Positions 51,146 to 60,505 of a stretch of DNA of 64,000 nucleotides are shown one piece after another. The position numbers were made by a program, and so were the translations under genes. How positions within the stretch are numbered: position 1 is the stretch's first letter; every line of letters begins with the position of its first letter. The stretch comes from Larkinella terrae (GTDB lineage: Bacteria; Bacteroidota; Bacteroidia; Cytophagales; Spirosomataceae): the NCBI RefSeq assembly GCF_009668025.1, contig NZ_WJXZ01000001.1, positions 1-64,000 on the forward strand, in the 5' to 3' direction. The notes under the pieces were generated by a model. The model had not been told where the DNA came from, searched no databases, and worked only from the letters and a program-made list of their open reading frames with translations.

Positions 51146-51739
51146 ATGAAAGCGGTTTTCATCGATAAAGACGGTACGCTGATTTATGACCGGCCCTACA
51201 ATGTCGATCCGGAACAAATCACGCTTTACCCGGATGCGGGTAAAGTTTTGCAGCGGCTGCAACGGGCGGGTTACCGGATTCTGATCATTTCGAATCAGGC
51301 CGGAGTCGCATACGGTTATTTTCCGGAAGAAGCACTGACTGCCGTCAAGATCCGGCTTCAGGAACTGCTCGCCCCTTTCGGCGTTGTTCCCGACGGTTTT
51401 TACTACTGTCCGCATCATCCGGAGGGAACCGTTCCGGTGTATACGCGCTCCTGTTCCTGCCGAAAACCGCAACCGGGTTTGCTGCAACGGGCCGCCCGCG
51501 ATCACGGCATTGACCTGGCCGCATCCTGGATGATCGGCGATATTTTGAATGATACAGAAGCGGGAAACCGGGCGGGTTGCCGAACCATTCTGCTCGACAA
51601 CGGCCACGAAACCGAGTGGGTGCCGGGTCCGTTTCGAACGCCGACGCAAACGGTTCATCACTGGAACGGGATCGCGGAGGTGATTCTGGATGCCCGGCAT
51701 TCGCCGATTGACGAGCAGGCCCGGGAAATCTTTCACTAA
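51146..51739 (+). CDS. HAD-IIIA phosphatase, GmhB-like (heptose bisphosphate or histidinol-phosphate type)
   Basis: The 197-residue enzyme has FIDKDGTLIYDRP (catalytic Asp7 and Asp9), ILIISNQAGV, the zinc loop YCPHHPEG...CSCRKPQPG, and WMIGDILNDTEAG. These are the GmhB motifs for dephosphorylating D-glycero-manno-heptose 1,7-bisphosphate. The other heptose genes (gmhA, hldE) are absent here. Three bases separate it from the GT4 gene and 12 from the GT9 gene, so it works in the same pathway as a GT9. Confidence 0.88.
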   Translation: MKAVFIDKDGTLIYDRPYNVDPEQITLYPDAGKVLQRLQRAGYRILIISNQAGVAYGYFPEEALTAVKIRLQELLAPFGVVPDGFYYCPHHPEGTVPVYTRSCSCRKPQPGLLQRAARDHGIDLAASWMIGDILNDTEAGNRAGCRTILLDNGHETEWVPGPFRTPTQTVHHWNGIAEVILDARHSPIDEQAREIFH

Positions 51740-51751
51740 ACGAATACGCGT

Positions 51752-52900
51752 ATGGATAGCAGTGCCGTAATGAATCACTTGCCGGTTGAAAAAACCGGCA
51801 ACGGCTCGGATTGGCAGCAGTGTAAAAATGTGCTGTGTTTCCGACCCGACAACATGGGTGACATCCTGATGACCACCCCGGCGTTCCGGGCGTTAAAAGC
51901 TTCGGTGCCCGGTCGGAAGCTGACGTTGCTGACCTCCTCGGCAGGGGCAGCTATTGCGCCTTTTATCCCCGAAATCGACGCGATCATACCGTTTGATTTG
52001 CCCTGGGTACAAACCGCTTCCCGGCAAAAACGGGATGAATTACCCCAGTTGATTCGTCGGCTGAAGGAAGAAGCTTTCGATGCCGCCATTATTTTCAATG
52101 TGCAGAGTCAGAATCCGCTGCCTTCGGCTCTGATTTGTTACGTCGCCGAGATACCGCGGACGTTGGGTTACTGCCGCGAAAATCCGTACGAACTCCTGAC
52201 AAACTGGGTGCCGGACCCGGAGGTAATCGTAGCCAGCCGGCACGAAGTCGAACGTCAGCTCGCGTTGGTAACCAGTGTAGGAAGCACCACAACCGACAAG
52301 CGTTTATCACTGACCGTTACCGATTTAGCCAGAAAAGAAGCACTGGAAAATCTGGCGCGGGCGGGGCTTCGCCTGACGGATCCGTGGCTGGTTTTGCACG
52401 CGGGAGTCAGCGAAGTAAAACGGCGATTCGGGGCCGAGCAATACATCCGGGCCGCCCGGCAACTCCGAACGGAAACCGGTTTTCAGATCGTTCTGACCTG
52501 CAGCCAGTCGGAGTGGCAGTACGTCGAAACCATTCGGCAGGGCATTGGCGAAAAAGCCTATAATCTGGCCGGTCGTCTTTCCCTGGAAACCTTCATCGGC
52601 CTGATTGCGCAGGCCCCGGTTCTGATTGCCAACAATACCGGTCCGGTTCACATGGCGGCTGCCCTCGGCACGCCGGTGGTGGTGCTCTACGCGATGACCA
52701 ACCCTCAACACACGCCCTGGATGGTGCCCAACCGCGTGCTGTATTTTGAAGTACCAAAGCAGCTTCGTTCCCGCAACCGGCTGCTACAGCACTTTCCCGA
52801 ACCGGCCGAACCCCGGGCGTCTGCGGAAGGAATTGTGCAGGCCGTTTACGATTTACTCGGCCAGCAACAAACCGTTCCCAGTGCCGCACTAACTGAGTAA
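51752..52900 (+). CDS. Glycosyltransferase family 9 (heptosyltransferase-like) I
   Basis: The 382-residue GT-B enzyme has the GT9 start VLCFRPDNMGDILMTTPAFRAL (split here: CFRPDNMGDILMTTP), VLHAGVSEVKRRFGAEQY near 212 and the nucleotide site IANNTGPVHMAAALGTPVVV near 293-312. GT9 enzymes add ADP-heptose to lipid A core in Gram-negatives. A second copy lies at 55743. The acceptor is not readable from sequence. Confidence 0.9.
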   Translation: MDSSAVMNHLPVEKTGNGSDWQQCKNVLCFRPDNMGDILMTTPAFRALKASVPGRKLTLLTSSAGAAIAPFIPEIDAIIPFDLPWVQTASRQKRDELPQLIRRLKEEAFDAAIIFNVQSQNPLPSALICYVAEIPRTLGYCRENPYELLTNWVPDPEVIVASRHEVERQLALVTSVGSTTTDKRLSLTVTDLARKEALENLARAGLRLTDPWLVLHAGVSEVKRRFGAEQYIRAARQLRTETGFQIVLTCSQSEWQYVETIRQGIGEKAYNLAGRLSLETFIGLIAQAPVLIANNTGPVHMAAALGTPVVVLYAMTNPQHTPWMVPNRVLYFEVPKQLRSRNRLLQHFPEPAEPRASAEGIVQAVYDLLGQQQTVPSAALTE

Positions 52901-52921
52901 TCACCCAAGAACCCCAAACGC

Positions 52922-54721
52922 ATGTATACTTTAGGGATTAATGCCGCCTTTCACGATCCGGCGGCCGTGCTGGTCAAAGACGGCGTCGTGCTGGCGGCCG
53001 CCGAAGAAGAGCGGTTTACGCACGTCAAGCACGGCAAACGACCTATTCCTTTTTCCACCTACGAATTACCGTACCACGCCATCGATTTTTGCCTGAAAAC
53101 CGCCGGTATTCACCTGACGGATGTCGATCACATCGCCTATTCCTTCGATCCGACGATCCTCCCCGGTGCTCCCTGCGACGCCCAAACCGTGGAAATCCCC
53201 CTCCGACCGGGTGTAACGACACTCGGCAACTGGCTGAATCCCTACGATGGCCTGTTTTTGTCGTCCATTCTAAACGCGCCGGGGCATCTGGTCGACGGCG
53301 TTCCGCTGCACCTGGCAAAACGGTTTCGGGGTGCCCGGTCCGACGGTCCATACCAGTGGCACTTCGTCAACCATCATCTGTCGCACGCAGCCAGCGCTTT
53401 TTTGCCCAGTCCGCACGAAAAAGCGGCCGTATTGGTGCTGGATGGCCGGGGTGAAGCCGTTTCCACGAGTTACTGGCGGGGCGAAGTCAACCAGTTAGAA
53501 CTGCTTGGTGAAGTGTCACTGCCGCATTCGCTGGGGTTATTGTACGAACAGATGACAACCTACCTCGGTTTTCTGCATTCGTCGGACGAGTACAAGGTAA
53601 TGGCGCTGGCATCGTTCGGAAAACCGGTTTACGCCGATTATTTCCGCAAGCTGATCACGGTTTTGGATGATGGCGGTTATACAATTGCCCCGCTGGAACT
53701 GGAAGCAAAATTTGGACCAGCCCGCGACAAAGGCGAACCGCTGGAACCGTTGCATTTCAACATCGCCTGTTCGGTTCAGCAGGTTTTGGAAGAAACCGTC
53801 TTAAAACTGATCGACTGGTTGTACCGGAAAACCGGTGCCGATACGCTTTGCCTGGCCGGGGGTGTGGCCCTGAACTGCGTCATGAACGCCCGGCTGCGCG
53901 ATCGGGGGCCGTTCAAACACATCTGGGTGCAGCCCGCGGCCGGTGATGCCGGAACCGCCCTCGGGGCCGCGCTCTGGGTCGACGCCCGGGAGCGGAAAAC
54001 CGACGAACGCGCTTACGTCATGGACCATGTTTACCTCGGCCCGGCCTTTACGGACTTCGAAATTGAATCGTTCCTGAAATGGTCGAAACTCGATTACCAG
54101 CGGCTGGAGAACGTAGCGGAGGAAGTAGCCGATTACCTAGCCGCGGGCAATGTGATCGGCTGGTACCAGTTGGGGACCGAATTTGGGCCACGGGCGCTGG
54201 GAGCCCGCTCGTTGCTGGCCGCTCCTTTTCCGGCCGAAATGCAGAGCCGACTGAACGACCTGAAAGACCGCGAAGATTTTCGCCCGGTGGCGCCGGTGGT
54301 GCTGGAGGAATGCGCTGACGACTTTTTTGTGGACGCCCGAAAATCCCCTTTTATGCTGTTTGTGAACGAAATCCGGCCCGAAAAAGCCGAACTGATTCCG
54401 GCCGTCCGGCACACCGATGGAACGGCCCGGATTCAGACGATCAACCGATCGCAACATGCGGTTTATTACGATTTACTCAAGGCGTTTTACGAAAAAACCG
54501 GGGTTCCGGTTTTGATCAACACCTCGTTCAACACCCGGGGTGAACCCATTGTCTGCACTCCCCGTGATGCCATCGAATCCTTTTGGACCTCGCCCCTCGA
54601 TGGGCTGGTCATTGGGTCATTTTTGTTGACAAAACCGGATTCCGGCGTCAGCAGGGCGGATTGGCAGGGTCGAAGTGTTCAACAGGAAAGCCAGGAATGG
54701 ACTGGCGTCGTCATCCAATGA
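52922..54721 (+). CDS. NodU/TobZ-family carbamoyltransferase
   Basis: The 599-residue enzyme has the NodU architecture: N-terminal ASKHA-like domain (LGINAAFHDPAAVLV, EEERFTHVKHGK, VNHHLSHAASAF, VLDGRGEAVST) and C-terminal domain (GWYQLGTEFGPRALGARSLL near 418, FRPVAPVVL, INTSFNTRGEPIVC). The family transfers a carbamoyl group onto sugar hydroxyls or other O-acceptors, using carbamoyl phosphate and ATP. In this context the acceptor is probably the glycan made by the neighbouring transferases. Its stop overlaps the GT2 start by four bases (ATGA). Confidence 0.92.
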   Translation: MYTLGINAAFHDPAAVLVKDGVVLAAAEEERFTHVKHGKRPIPFSTYELPYHAIDFCLKTAGIHLTDVDHIAYSFDPTILPGAPCDAQTVEIPLRPGVTTLGNWLNPYDGLFLSSILNAPGHLVDGVPLHLAKRFRGARSDGPYQWHFVNHHLSHAASAFLPSPHEKAAVLVLDGRGEAVSTSYWRGEVNQLELLGEVSLPHSLGLLYEQMTTYLGFLHSSDEYKVMALASFGKPVYADYFRKLITVLDDGGYTIAPLELEAKFGPARDKGEPLEPLHFNIACSVQQVLEETVLKLIDWLYRKTGADTLCLAGGVALNCVMNARLRDRGPFKHIWVQPAAGDAGTALGAALWVDARERKTDERAYVMDHVYLGPAFTDFEIESFLKWSKLDYQRLENVAEEVADYLAAGNVIGWYQLGTEFGPRALGARSLLAAPFPAEMQSRLNDLKDREDFRPVAPVVLEECADDFFVDARKSPFMLFVNEIRPEKAELIPAVRHTDGTARIQTINRSQHAVYYDLLKAFYEKTGVPVLINTSFNTRGEPIVCTPRDAIESFWTSPLDGLVIGSFLLTKPDSGVSRADWQGRSVQQESQEWTGVVIQ

Positions 54722-55692
54722 AGCGATTTATTTCGGTGGTCATTCCCACCTACCAACGCCCCCGCTTGCTCGAACGCTGTTTGCAGGCACTGATGCGGCA
54801 GCGTTTTCCGGCCAACCAGTTTGAGGTGATCGTTGTCGACGACGGGGCCGATCCGGAAACACGCCGGGTGGTGGACGGAGCCGCCCGGCAGAGCGCCGTG
54901 CCGTTTACGTATTTAGCACAGACGGAACGCCGGGGTCCGGCAGCCGCCCGCAACCGGGGCTGGCGGGCGGCTAATGGAACAGTCATTGCGTTCACCGACG
55001 ACGACTGCATTCCCGATGAAGATTGGCTGGCAGTGGCCGCGAAGGATTTCCTGAATGGTGCAAAAGCGGTTTCCGGGCAGGTGCGGGTGCCCCGGCACGA
55101 TCCGCCCACCGAAGCGGAAAAAACCGTCGCCCTGCTCGAAACCGCCGAATTTGTGACCGCCAACTGCTTCTGCCGCCGGTCGGTGCTGGAGCAGATCGGC
55201 GGGCTGGACGAGCGGTTCGACATTGCCTGGCGGGAAGACAGCGACCTGCAATTTCGGCTACTTAAGCTTGGGGTCACAATCGTCAAAAACCGGAATGCCA
55301 TCATTGTGCATCCGTGCCGGACGTCGCCCTGGTGGGCCAGCCTGAAGGACGAGCGCAGGAATGCTTACGACGCCCTGCTCTACAAGCAGCACACGCGCCT
55401 GTTTCGCGACCGAATTCCGATGTACCGGCGACTGGTGACCCTCTATTACATCTTTGTTTTCAGCTTTTTGCTGGGAATTCTGTGCTGGCTGAGCTATCAC
55501 CAGCAAGCTTCCGCTATTTGCCTGATTATCTGGACAATATGCCTGTCGGCATTGATCCAAAGGCGATTGCGGGGCACAGCCTGGTCGGTTCGGCAAATTG
55601 GGCAAACGCTCCTGAAGGCGCTGCTAACGCCTTTTTTGTCGGTGTACTGGCGGCTGTACGGCGCGGTGAAATACCGGACGCTGTTCTGGTAA
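54718..55692 (+). CDS. Glycosyltransferase family 2 with C-terminal membrane helices
   Basis: From the ATG at 54718 the protein has 324 residues. GT-A motifs: VVIPTYQRPRLLERCLQAL, VIVVDDGADP, AAARNRGWRAANG and IAFTDDDCIPDEDW (DDD metal site about 97-99). LDERFDIAWREDSDLQFRLL follows. Two helices at about 240-285 anchor it, the only clear membrane link in the cluster. It overlaps the carbamoyltransferase stop by four bases, so expression is coupled. Confidence 0.9.
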   Translation: MKRFISVVIPTYQRPRLLERCLQALMRQRFPANQFEVIVVDDGADPETRRVVDGAARQSAVPFTYLAQTERRGPAAARNRGWRAANGTVIAFTDDDCIPDEDWLAVAAKDFLNGAKAVSGQVRVPRHDPPTEAEKTVALLETAEFVTANCFCRRSVLEQIGGLDERFDIAWREDSDLQFRLLKLGVTIVKNRNAIIVHPCRTSPWWASLKDERRNAYDALLYKQHTRLFRDRIPMYRRLVTLYYIFVFSFLLGILCWLSYHQQASAICLIIWTICLSALIQRRLRGTAWSVRQIGQTLLKALLTPFLSVYWRLYGAVKYRTLFW

Positions 55693-55742
55693 ACCGGTCG
55701 GTTTTGGATAAATCAACTAGAAATTTTGAATGAGAAAACCGC

Positions 55743-56756
55743 ATGGCTATGGATAAAATTACGCGCACGCTGGGCCGCTCCCCCGAGACAATTGCTGTTT
55801 TTCGGGCACTCAAACTGGGCGATTTACTGGTTGCCGTTCCGGCGTTCCGGGCGCTGCGCCGGGCTTACCCGACCGCCCACATTGCGCTGATCGGCCTGCC
55901 GTGGGCCGCCGATTTTGTCGACCGGTTTTCGGTCTATTTTGATGAGTTCATCCCGTTCCCCGGCTGGCCCGGTTTACCCGAGCAAACCGTTGATCCGGCC
56001 GAAACGACCCGGTTTTTGACCCGAATGCAGGAACGCCCATTCGATCTGGCGGTGCAGTTACAGGGCAACGGCACCTGCGTCAACCCCATGATGGCACTGC
56101 TGGGTGCCCGGCTAACGGCGGGGTATTACCCGGAATCGCTGCCGCAATATTGCCTGGATACCGCGCTGTACATGCCGTACCTGGAAGGGCAACACGAAAT
56201 CCGGCGGCACGTGCAACTCATGGAGTTTCTGGGCTTGCCGTCGCAGGGCTACGAACTGGAGTTTCCGCTCACCGACACCGACTGCCTCAGGGCCGAAAAC
56301 ATTCCGGAGGTACAGACGCTGGAACCGAATCGGTACGTTTGCATCCACGCCGGAGGAATTTCGGCCCGTCGCTGGCCCGAATACCGGTTTGCGGAGGTCG
56401 CCGACGCGCTGGCCGCTGGCGGTTACCAGATTGTGCTGACCGGCACGGCCAGCGAAACCGCCATCGTTGAGAAAGTAAAAACCGCTATGAAATTCCCGGC
56501 GATCAGCCTCGCCGGTAAAACCGATCTGGGTGTCATAGGCTGCGTGTTGAGCCAGGCCGCCCTGCTGGTCAGCAACGACACCGGCGTTTCGCACATTGCA
56601 GCCGCCCTGAAAACACCCAGTGTCATCCTGTATTCTACCTCGCGGCCGGAAGAATGGGCGCCCCTGAATCACCAGCTCCACCGGGCCGTCCTTGAGTCCC
56701 AAGCTACGAACAGTCAGCGGGTTATTAGCGAAGCGTGGACAGTACTTGGACATTGA
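55743..56756 (+). CDS. Glycosyltransferase family 9 (heptosyltransferase-like) II
   Basis: The 337-residue GT-B enzyme has FRALKLGDLLVAVPAFRALR (about 18-37), the GT9 start, VCIHAGGISARRWPEYRFAE near 202 and VSNDTGVSHIAAALKTPSVI near 279-298. It is the second GT9 of the cluster and only distantly like the first. Its last 32 bp overlap the 3' end of the convergent minus-strand GT4. Confidence 0.9.
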   Translation: MAMDKITRTLGRSPETIAVFRALKLGDLLVAVPAFRALRRAYPTAHIALIGLPWAADFVDRFSVYFDEFIPFPGWPGLPEQTVDPAETTRFLTRMQERPFDLAVQLQGNGTCVNPMMALLGARLTAGYYPESLPQYCLDTALYMPYLEGQHEIRRHVQLMEFLGLPSQGYELEFPLTDTDCLRAENIPEVQTLEPNRYVCIHAGGISARRWPEYRFAEVADALAAGGYQIVLTGTASETAIVEKVKTAMKFPAISLAGKTDLGVIGCVLSQAALLVSNDTGVSHIAAALKTPSVILYSTSRPEEWAPLNHQLHRAVLESQATNSQRVISEAWTVLGH

Positions 56757-57696
56757 CCACGTCGTTGAAAACCCGGTTCCAGTCCTGCACAAACCGCCCG
56801 ATTCCGAAGCGACTCAGGGCCAGTTGCCGCGCCTGTTCTCCCATTCGGTGGGCTTCGTCGGGCTTGTCGAGCAGCCAGTGCATTTGATCGATGAGTTCGT
56901 GGATATTGCACGAAACAAACCCGTGGACGTTGTTTTCAATCACCGTTGGCAGTTCCGTGGTGGCCAGCGCCACGATGGGCATTCCGATCGTCATAGCTTC
57001 AATCACGGCCAGCGGCAGACTGCTGTACCGCATCGGACTGAACAAAAACCGGTATTCGGCCAGATGCCGGTGCAAATACCGGTAGTGAATGTCGCCCAGA
57101 CCGCCAATGCTTTCCGACTGCATACCGACAGTGGTGATCGGTAGCCGCTGCCGAACCTGCTCGAAAATATCGAACCCGGCCATGCGTCCCCGGCGCTGCA
57201 TCTCGTTGACGACCACGATACCTTCGGCGCGGTGGCCCCGGTAGCGAACCGACGGATCAATCGCGACGCTGTGTTCAATGACACAGGTCGGAACCGTTCC
57301 GTTATCCCACATGAGCTGGTTGTAGTGGGTGACGTGAACGAGGGTCACGCCGGGATCATCGGCTGCGGGATGCCGCGAAAATGCGGGGTGCGGCTCCGGC
57401 GTGTTGTGTTCCAGGTAGATTTTGGGCAACTGCTGCTGTTCGGGCGACAGAATTTCAAACTGATCGACCCGGTAATTTTGCGGAGTCTGGAAAATAATCA
57501 GATCCAGATCGAGGTTCCGGACTTCCCCGGCGGGCACTTCCTGAACGTATTCGGGCATGGTCGATGATTCACCCCGGCCAATATACCCTTCCGGTTTTCC
57601 GGGTTTTACCGGCAAAAACCAGTTGTGTTCCGCCTGGGTCAGCGCCGTCAGATACGCGCCGTGGATGTGCCAGATGAGGATATTTAATTGTCGCAT
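56725..57696 (-). CDS. Glycosyltransferase family 4-like, cytosolic
   Basis: The 323-residue protein begins NILIWHIHGAYLTALTQAEH and contains GKPEGYIGRGES, YLEHNTPEPHP, CVIEHSVAIDPSV and MRYSSLPLAVIEAMTIGMPI, with the GT4 E-x7-E motif. It is an inverted-strand member of the glycan cluster. The start WHIHG...LTQ matches a subgroup I associate with GT9/carbamoyltransferase clusters, from memory. Its 3' end overlaps the convergent GT9 by 32 bp. Confidence 0.82.
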   Translation of the reverse strand: MRQLNILIWHIHGAYLTALTQAEHNWFLPVKPGKPEGYIGRGESSTMPEYVQEVPAGEVRNLDLDLIIFQTPQNYRVDQFEILSPEQQQLPKIYLEHNTPEPHPAFSRHPAADDPGVTLVHVTHYNQLMWDNGTVPTCVIEHSVAIDPSVRYRGHRAEGIVVVNEMQRRGRMAGFDIFEQVRQRLPITTVGMQSESIGGLGDIHYRYLHRHLAEYRFLFSPMRYSSLPLAVIEAMTIGMPIVALATTELPTVIENNVHGFVSCNIHELIDQMHWLLDKPDEAHRMGEQARQLALSRFGIGRFVQDWNRVFNDVVNVQVLSTLR

Positions 57697-57905
57697 TTTT
57701 CAAACTATTTTATGGCCTAAACCGGGTAGCCGAACGTTGCGCTTTATTCGTCAGCCGGGAATAAGGTAACGGCCCGGACATCGGTTTGAAGGCCAGCTAA
57801 CCGGTTCGGGGTTGGTTACCAACGGGTCCGAATGCTCATTAATGCGCTCCCATCCTGCTCTCTTGCTTCCGAATTGGTTGAAAGAAATAAGCTAACGAAA
57901 ACCGC

Positions 57906-58010
57906 ATGGACAAAAACATCCGCGAAGACAACACCCTGGACATCAACGGAAAAGGCGAAAATGAAGCGGGCGATCAGGCTAATGGCGACAATACCCAGCC
58001 CAAACGTTGA
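57906..58010 (+). CDS. Possible 34-residue acidic peptide
   Basis: An ATG at 57906 opens 34 codons beginning MDKNIREDNTLDINGKGE and ending DNTQPKR. The composition is strongly acidic and hydrophilic, and codons look like the neighbours' (GAA, AAC, GGC, AAA). There is an in-frame stop just upstream. It lies 45 bp before the GH1-like gene and between divergent genes. It may be a genuine small stress-type protein or chance; evidence is weak. Confidence 0.35.
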   Translation: MDKNIREDNTLDINGKGENEAGDQANGDNTQPKR

Positions 58011-58055
58011 TTGTTTTTCCCACCAATTTCTAATTCCTCATCCAATCCTTATCCC

Positions 58056-59303
58056 ATGAATGTATGGTCTCTACCGGTCAAGGCATCCCCGACTGACGCG
58101 GTTTCCAATCCTTTTCGGTCGTTCTGGATGGCCGGTTATGAATGCACGGATAAACTCAATGCCTGGGGAAACCGGGTCGATTTTCTCCAGATCACCGGTC
58201 ATTTACACTGCCTCGACGAGGATTACCGGGCGCTGGCACCCTTCGGCATCCGGACGGTTCGGGAGGGAATTCGCTGGAGTCAGGTCGAAATCCGGCCTTA
58301 CCAGTACGACTGGCAGACGCTGGCTCACCTCATCGACCGGGGCCGGGCGACCGGTATTCAGCAGTGCTGGGATTTGTGTCATTTCGGTTTTCCGGACGAC
58401 CTGACGCCCCTGCATCCGATGTTTGCGCGCCGGTTTGCGGCCCTGTGCCGGAGCTTTGCCCAGTTTTACCGCTCGATTGACCCCGACAGCCCGCTGATTG
58501 TCACCCCGATCAACGAAGTCAGTTTTTTGTCATGGCTGGGGGGCGAGGCCCGGGGAACTTCCCCGTATTGCATCGGGCAGGGCTGGGAAGTCAAATACCG
58601 CCTGATGCAGGCATATATCGAAGGTGTAGCCGCCCTACGCGAAGTCGATCCCCGCATTCGGATTCTGACGACCGAACCGCTGGTCAATATGGTTCCCGTG
58701 CTGCATGCTACCGATGAACAGATTGTCCGGGCCGCGCTGGCGCACGACCATCAGTTCCAGGCAACGGACATGCTCAGTGGCCGTATCTGCCCGGAACTGG
58801 GCGGTCGGCCCGAATACCTCGATCTGGTCGGTCTGAATTTTTACTACAACAACCAGTGGATTTGCGACACCGGCGCGTTTCTCCCCTGGCTGAATGAAGA
58901 AAACGACCCTCGCTGGCAACCGCTGCGGGCTTTGTTGAACCAGGTTTATCACCGCTACCACCGTCCGATCGTTCTGTCGGAAACGAGTCACCCCGGCGAA
59001 GACCGCCCGCTCTGGATTCAGTTTATCGCCAACGAGTGTACGAAAGCCTTGCAACAGGGCATTCCGCTCTGGGGCATCTGCCTGTATCCGATCATCGACC
59101 GGCCCGATTGGGATCACCTGACGCCCTGGCACCGGGCCGGGTTGTGGGATACGGAACTAAATCCCGACGGAACGCCCACCCAGTATCCGCCCCGCCGGGT
59201 TCTAAACCAACCGTATGCCAGTGCGTTGCGCCTGGCCCAGTACCAAATGGCCGCCCTGACGTACCCTATTCGGGAAAACCGGTTTCCGCTTCAGTTCCGG
59301 TAA
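58056..59303 (+). CDS. GH1-like (family 1 glycosyl hydrolase) TIM-barrel protein
   Basis: From the ATG at 58056 the protein has 415 residues. FRSFWMAGYECTDKL (about 18-32), VREGIRWSQVE (about 68-78) and LVVTPINEVSFLSW (acid/base Glu in NEV where GH1 has NEP, about 155) plus PIVLSETSHPGED (nucleophile Glu in SET where GH1 has TEN, about 310) mark a divergent GH1/clan A enzyme. There is no signal peptide. In a glycan synthesis cluster it may act in transglycosylation or turnover. It shares 13 bp with the convergent transferase. Confidence 0.78.
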   Translation: MNVWSLPVKASPTDAVSNPFRSFWMAGYECTDKLNAWGNRVDFLQITGHLHCLDEDYRALAPFGIRTVREGIRWSQVEIRPYQYDWQTLAHLIDRGRATGIQQCWDLCHFGFPDDLTPLHPMFARRFAALCRSFAQFYRSIDPDSPLIVTPINEVSFLSWLGGEARGTSPYCIGQGWEVKYRLMQAYIEGVAALREVDPRIRILTTEPLVNMVPVLHATDEQIVRAALAHDHQFQATDMLSGRICPELGGRPEYLDLVGLNFYYNNQWICDTGAFLPWLNEENDPRWQPLRALLNQVYHRYHRPIVLSETSHPGEDRPLWIQFIANECTKALQQGIPLWGICLYPIIDRPDWDHLTPWHRAGLWDTELNPDGTPTQYPPRRVLNQPYASALRLAQYQMAALTYPIRENRFPLQFR

Positions 59304-60505
59304 ACCGCCGGAACAGCGGCCTGCTGCAGATGGTTTTCAAGCAGGCTATGCATGGCTTTCCAGGTCTGCTGCCACGATTGCTGGCTCAGCTGGGTATCGA
59401 CCTGATGCCAGGCCGTTTCATTCTGGTATTTCAACGCTTCATCGATAGCCGTTTCAAACTCTTCCGCTGTTTCGGCAATCCAGAGTAGCCCGCAGGTTCC
59501 GTAGGTTCGCACCACATCCCGAATGGGCGCCGAGACGACCGGGAGCCTGGCCGCCAGGTATTCCGGGGTTTTGGTCGGGCTGATAAACCGGGTGGATTCG
59601 TTGAGCGCGAAAGGAAGCATGGCCACCTGCCAGTTGCTGAAATAAGCCGGGAGGGCGTCGTACGGTTTCATGCCCAGGTAGTGCAGATTCGGGCCCTGCG
59701 GCAGCGTAGCCGGGTCAATTTTCACCACCGGTCCCAGAAAAATAAATTGCCAGTCCGGGCGGTTTTCGGCCAGTTGTCGGAGCAAATTCACATCCAACCG
59801 TTCGTCGATGACTCCACTGTAACCGATTCGGGGAAATGGCAAACGCTGTTGGTCAGCCGGATCGTCCAGGTCCTGCCGGGCCTGCCCAAAGTGCTGGGTA
59901 TCAATGCTGCTCGGAAAAGCGTGAACCGCCGGATGCAACGACTGCTTGGCTTCGAACAGGCTGATACCGCCCGTAAAAACCAGGTCGGCCCGTTCCATCA
60001 ACTGTTTTTCCCATTCCCGCAGCCGTGGGGGTGCGCCCTGAAAAGCCGACAACTCATCCATGCAGTCGTACACGGTCAACCGGGGCCGTAAGTGCTCGGT
60101 AAACGCCAGCGCCATAGGGGTGTAATACCAGGCAATAAAATCGCTGATCTGCTCCTGCAGCCGCCATTCATTCAACCAGCGCCGTTGCAGGCAGTGGCTG
60201 GTTTCTTCATTGGTTCCGTGCGGCAGGTGCGGCACCAGAACGTGCAGCCGGGGAGAAAGCGGACGGACTTCCAGCCAGGCATGTTCATCCATAACCGGTT
60301 CTTCCCAGAACCAGATCCGGTAGTGCTGGCTGGCCCGGCTTAGCAGGTGCTGCGGGCGCTGGTACACAAAATTCCAGCGCAGGTGCGAAAAACACAGTAA
60401 ATCGCCGATCGGCTGAATCGAAAAAGGAGACTGGTCGAACGAAGGGGATAAGGTAATTTCCTGAGGCTTTGCCTGGATGCCGGTAACCGTCTGATGATTG
60501 GACAT
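59291..60505 (-). CDS. GT1/GT4-type glycosyltransferase of the UDP-galactopyranose-mutase-associated kind
   Basis: The 404-residue protein has DLLCFSHLRWNFVYQRPQHL (about 33-52), WYYTPMALAF, LTVYDCMDELSAFQGAP, ADLVFTGGISLFEAKQ, IGYSGVIDERLDV and FISPTKTPEYLAARLPVVSA (about 312-331). This subgroup often lies beside UDP-galactopyranose mutase, but no mutase gene is present in the window. It is cytosolic. It is the minus-strand right end of the glycan cluster. Confidence 0.85.
   Translation of the reverse strand: MSNHQTVTGIQAKPQEITLSPSFDQSPFSIQPIGDLLCFSHLRWNFVYQRPQHLLSRASQHYRIWFWEEPVMDEHAWLEVRPLSPRLHVLVPHLPHGTNEETSHCLQRRWLNEWRLQEQISDFIAWYYTPMALAFTEHLRPRLTVYDCMDELSAFQGAPPRLREWEKQLMERADLVFTGGISLFEAKQSLHPAVHAFPSSIDTQHFGQARQDLDDPADQQRLPFPRIGYSGVIDERLDVNLLRQLAENRPDWQFIFLGPVVKIDPATLPQGPNLHYLGMKPYDALPAYFSNWQVAMLPFALNESTRFISPTKTPEYLAARLPVVSAPIRDVVRTYGTCGLLWIAETAEEFETAIDEALKYQNETAWHQVDTQLSQQSWQQTWKAMHSLLENHLQQAAVPAVYRN

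Noticed and set aside
57832-58059. Plus-strand frame of 75 codons before the GH1-like gene
   Set aside because: Lys/Thr/Ser/Pro-rich translation with no coding signal; the short acidic frame inside it in another phase is more plausible.
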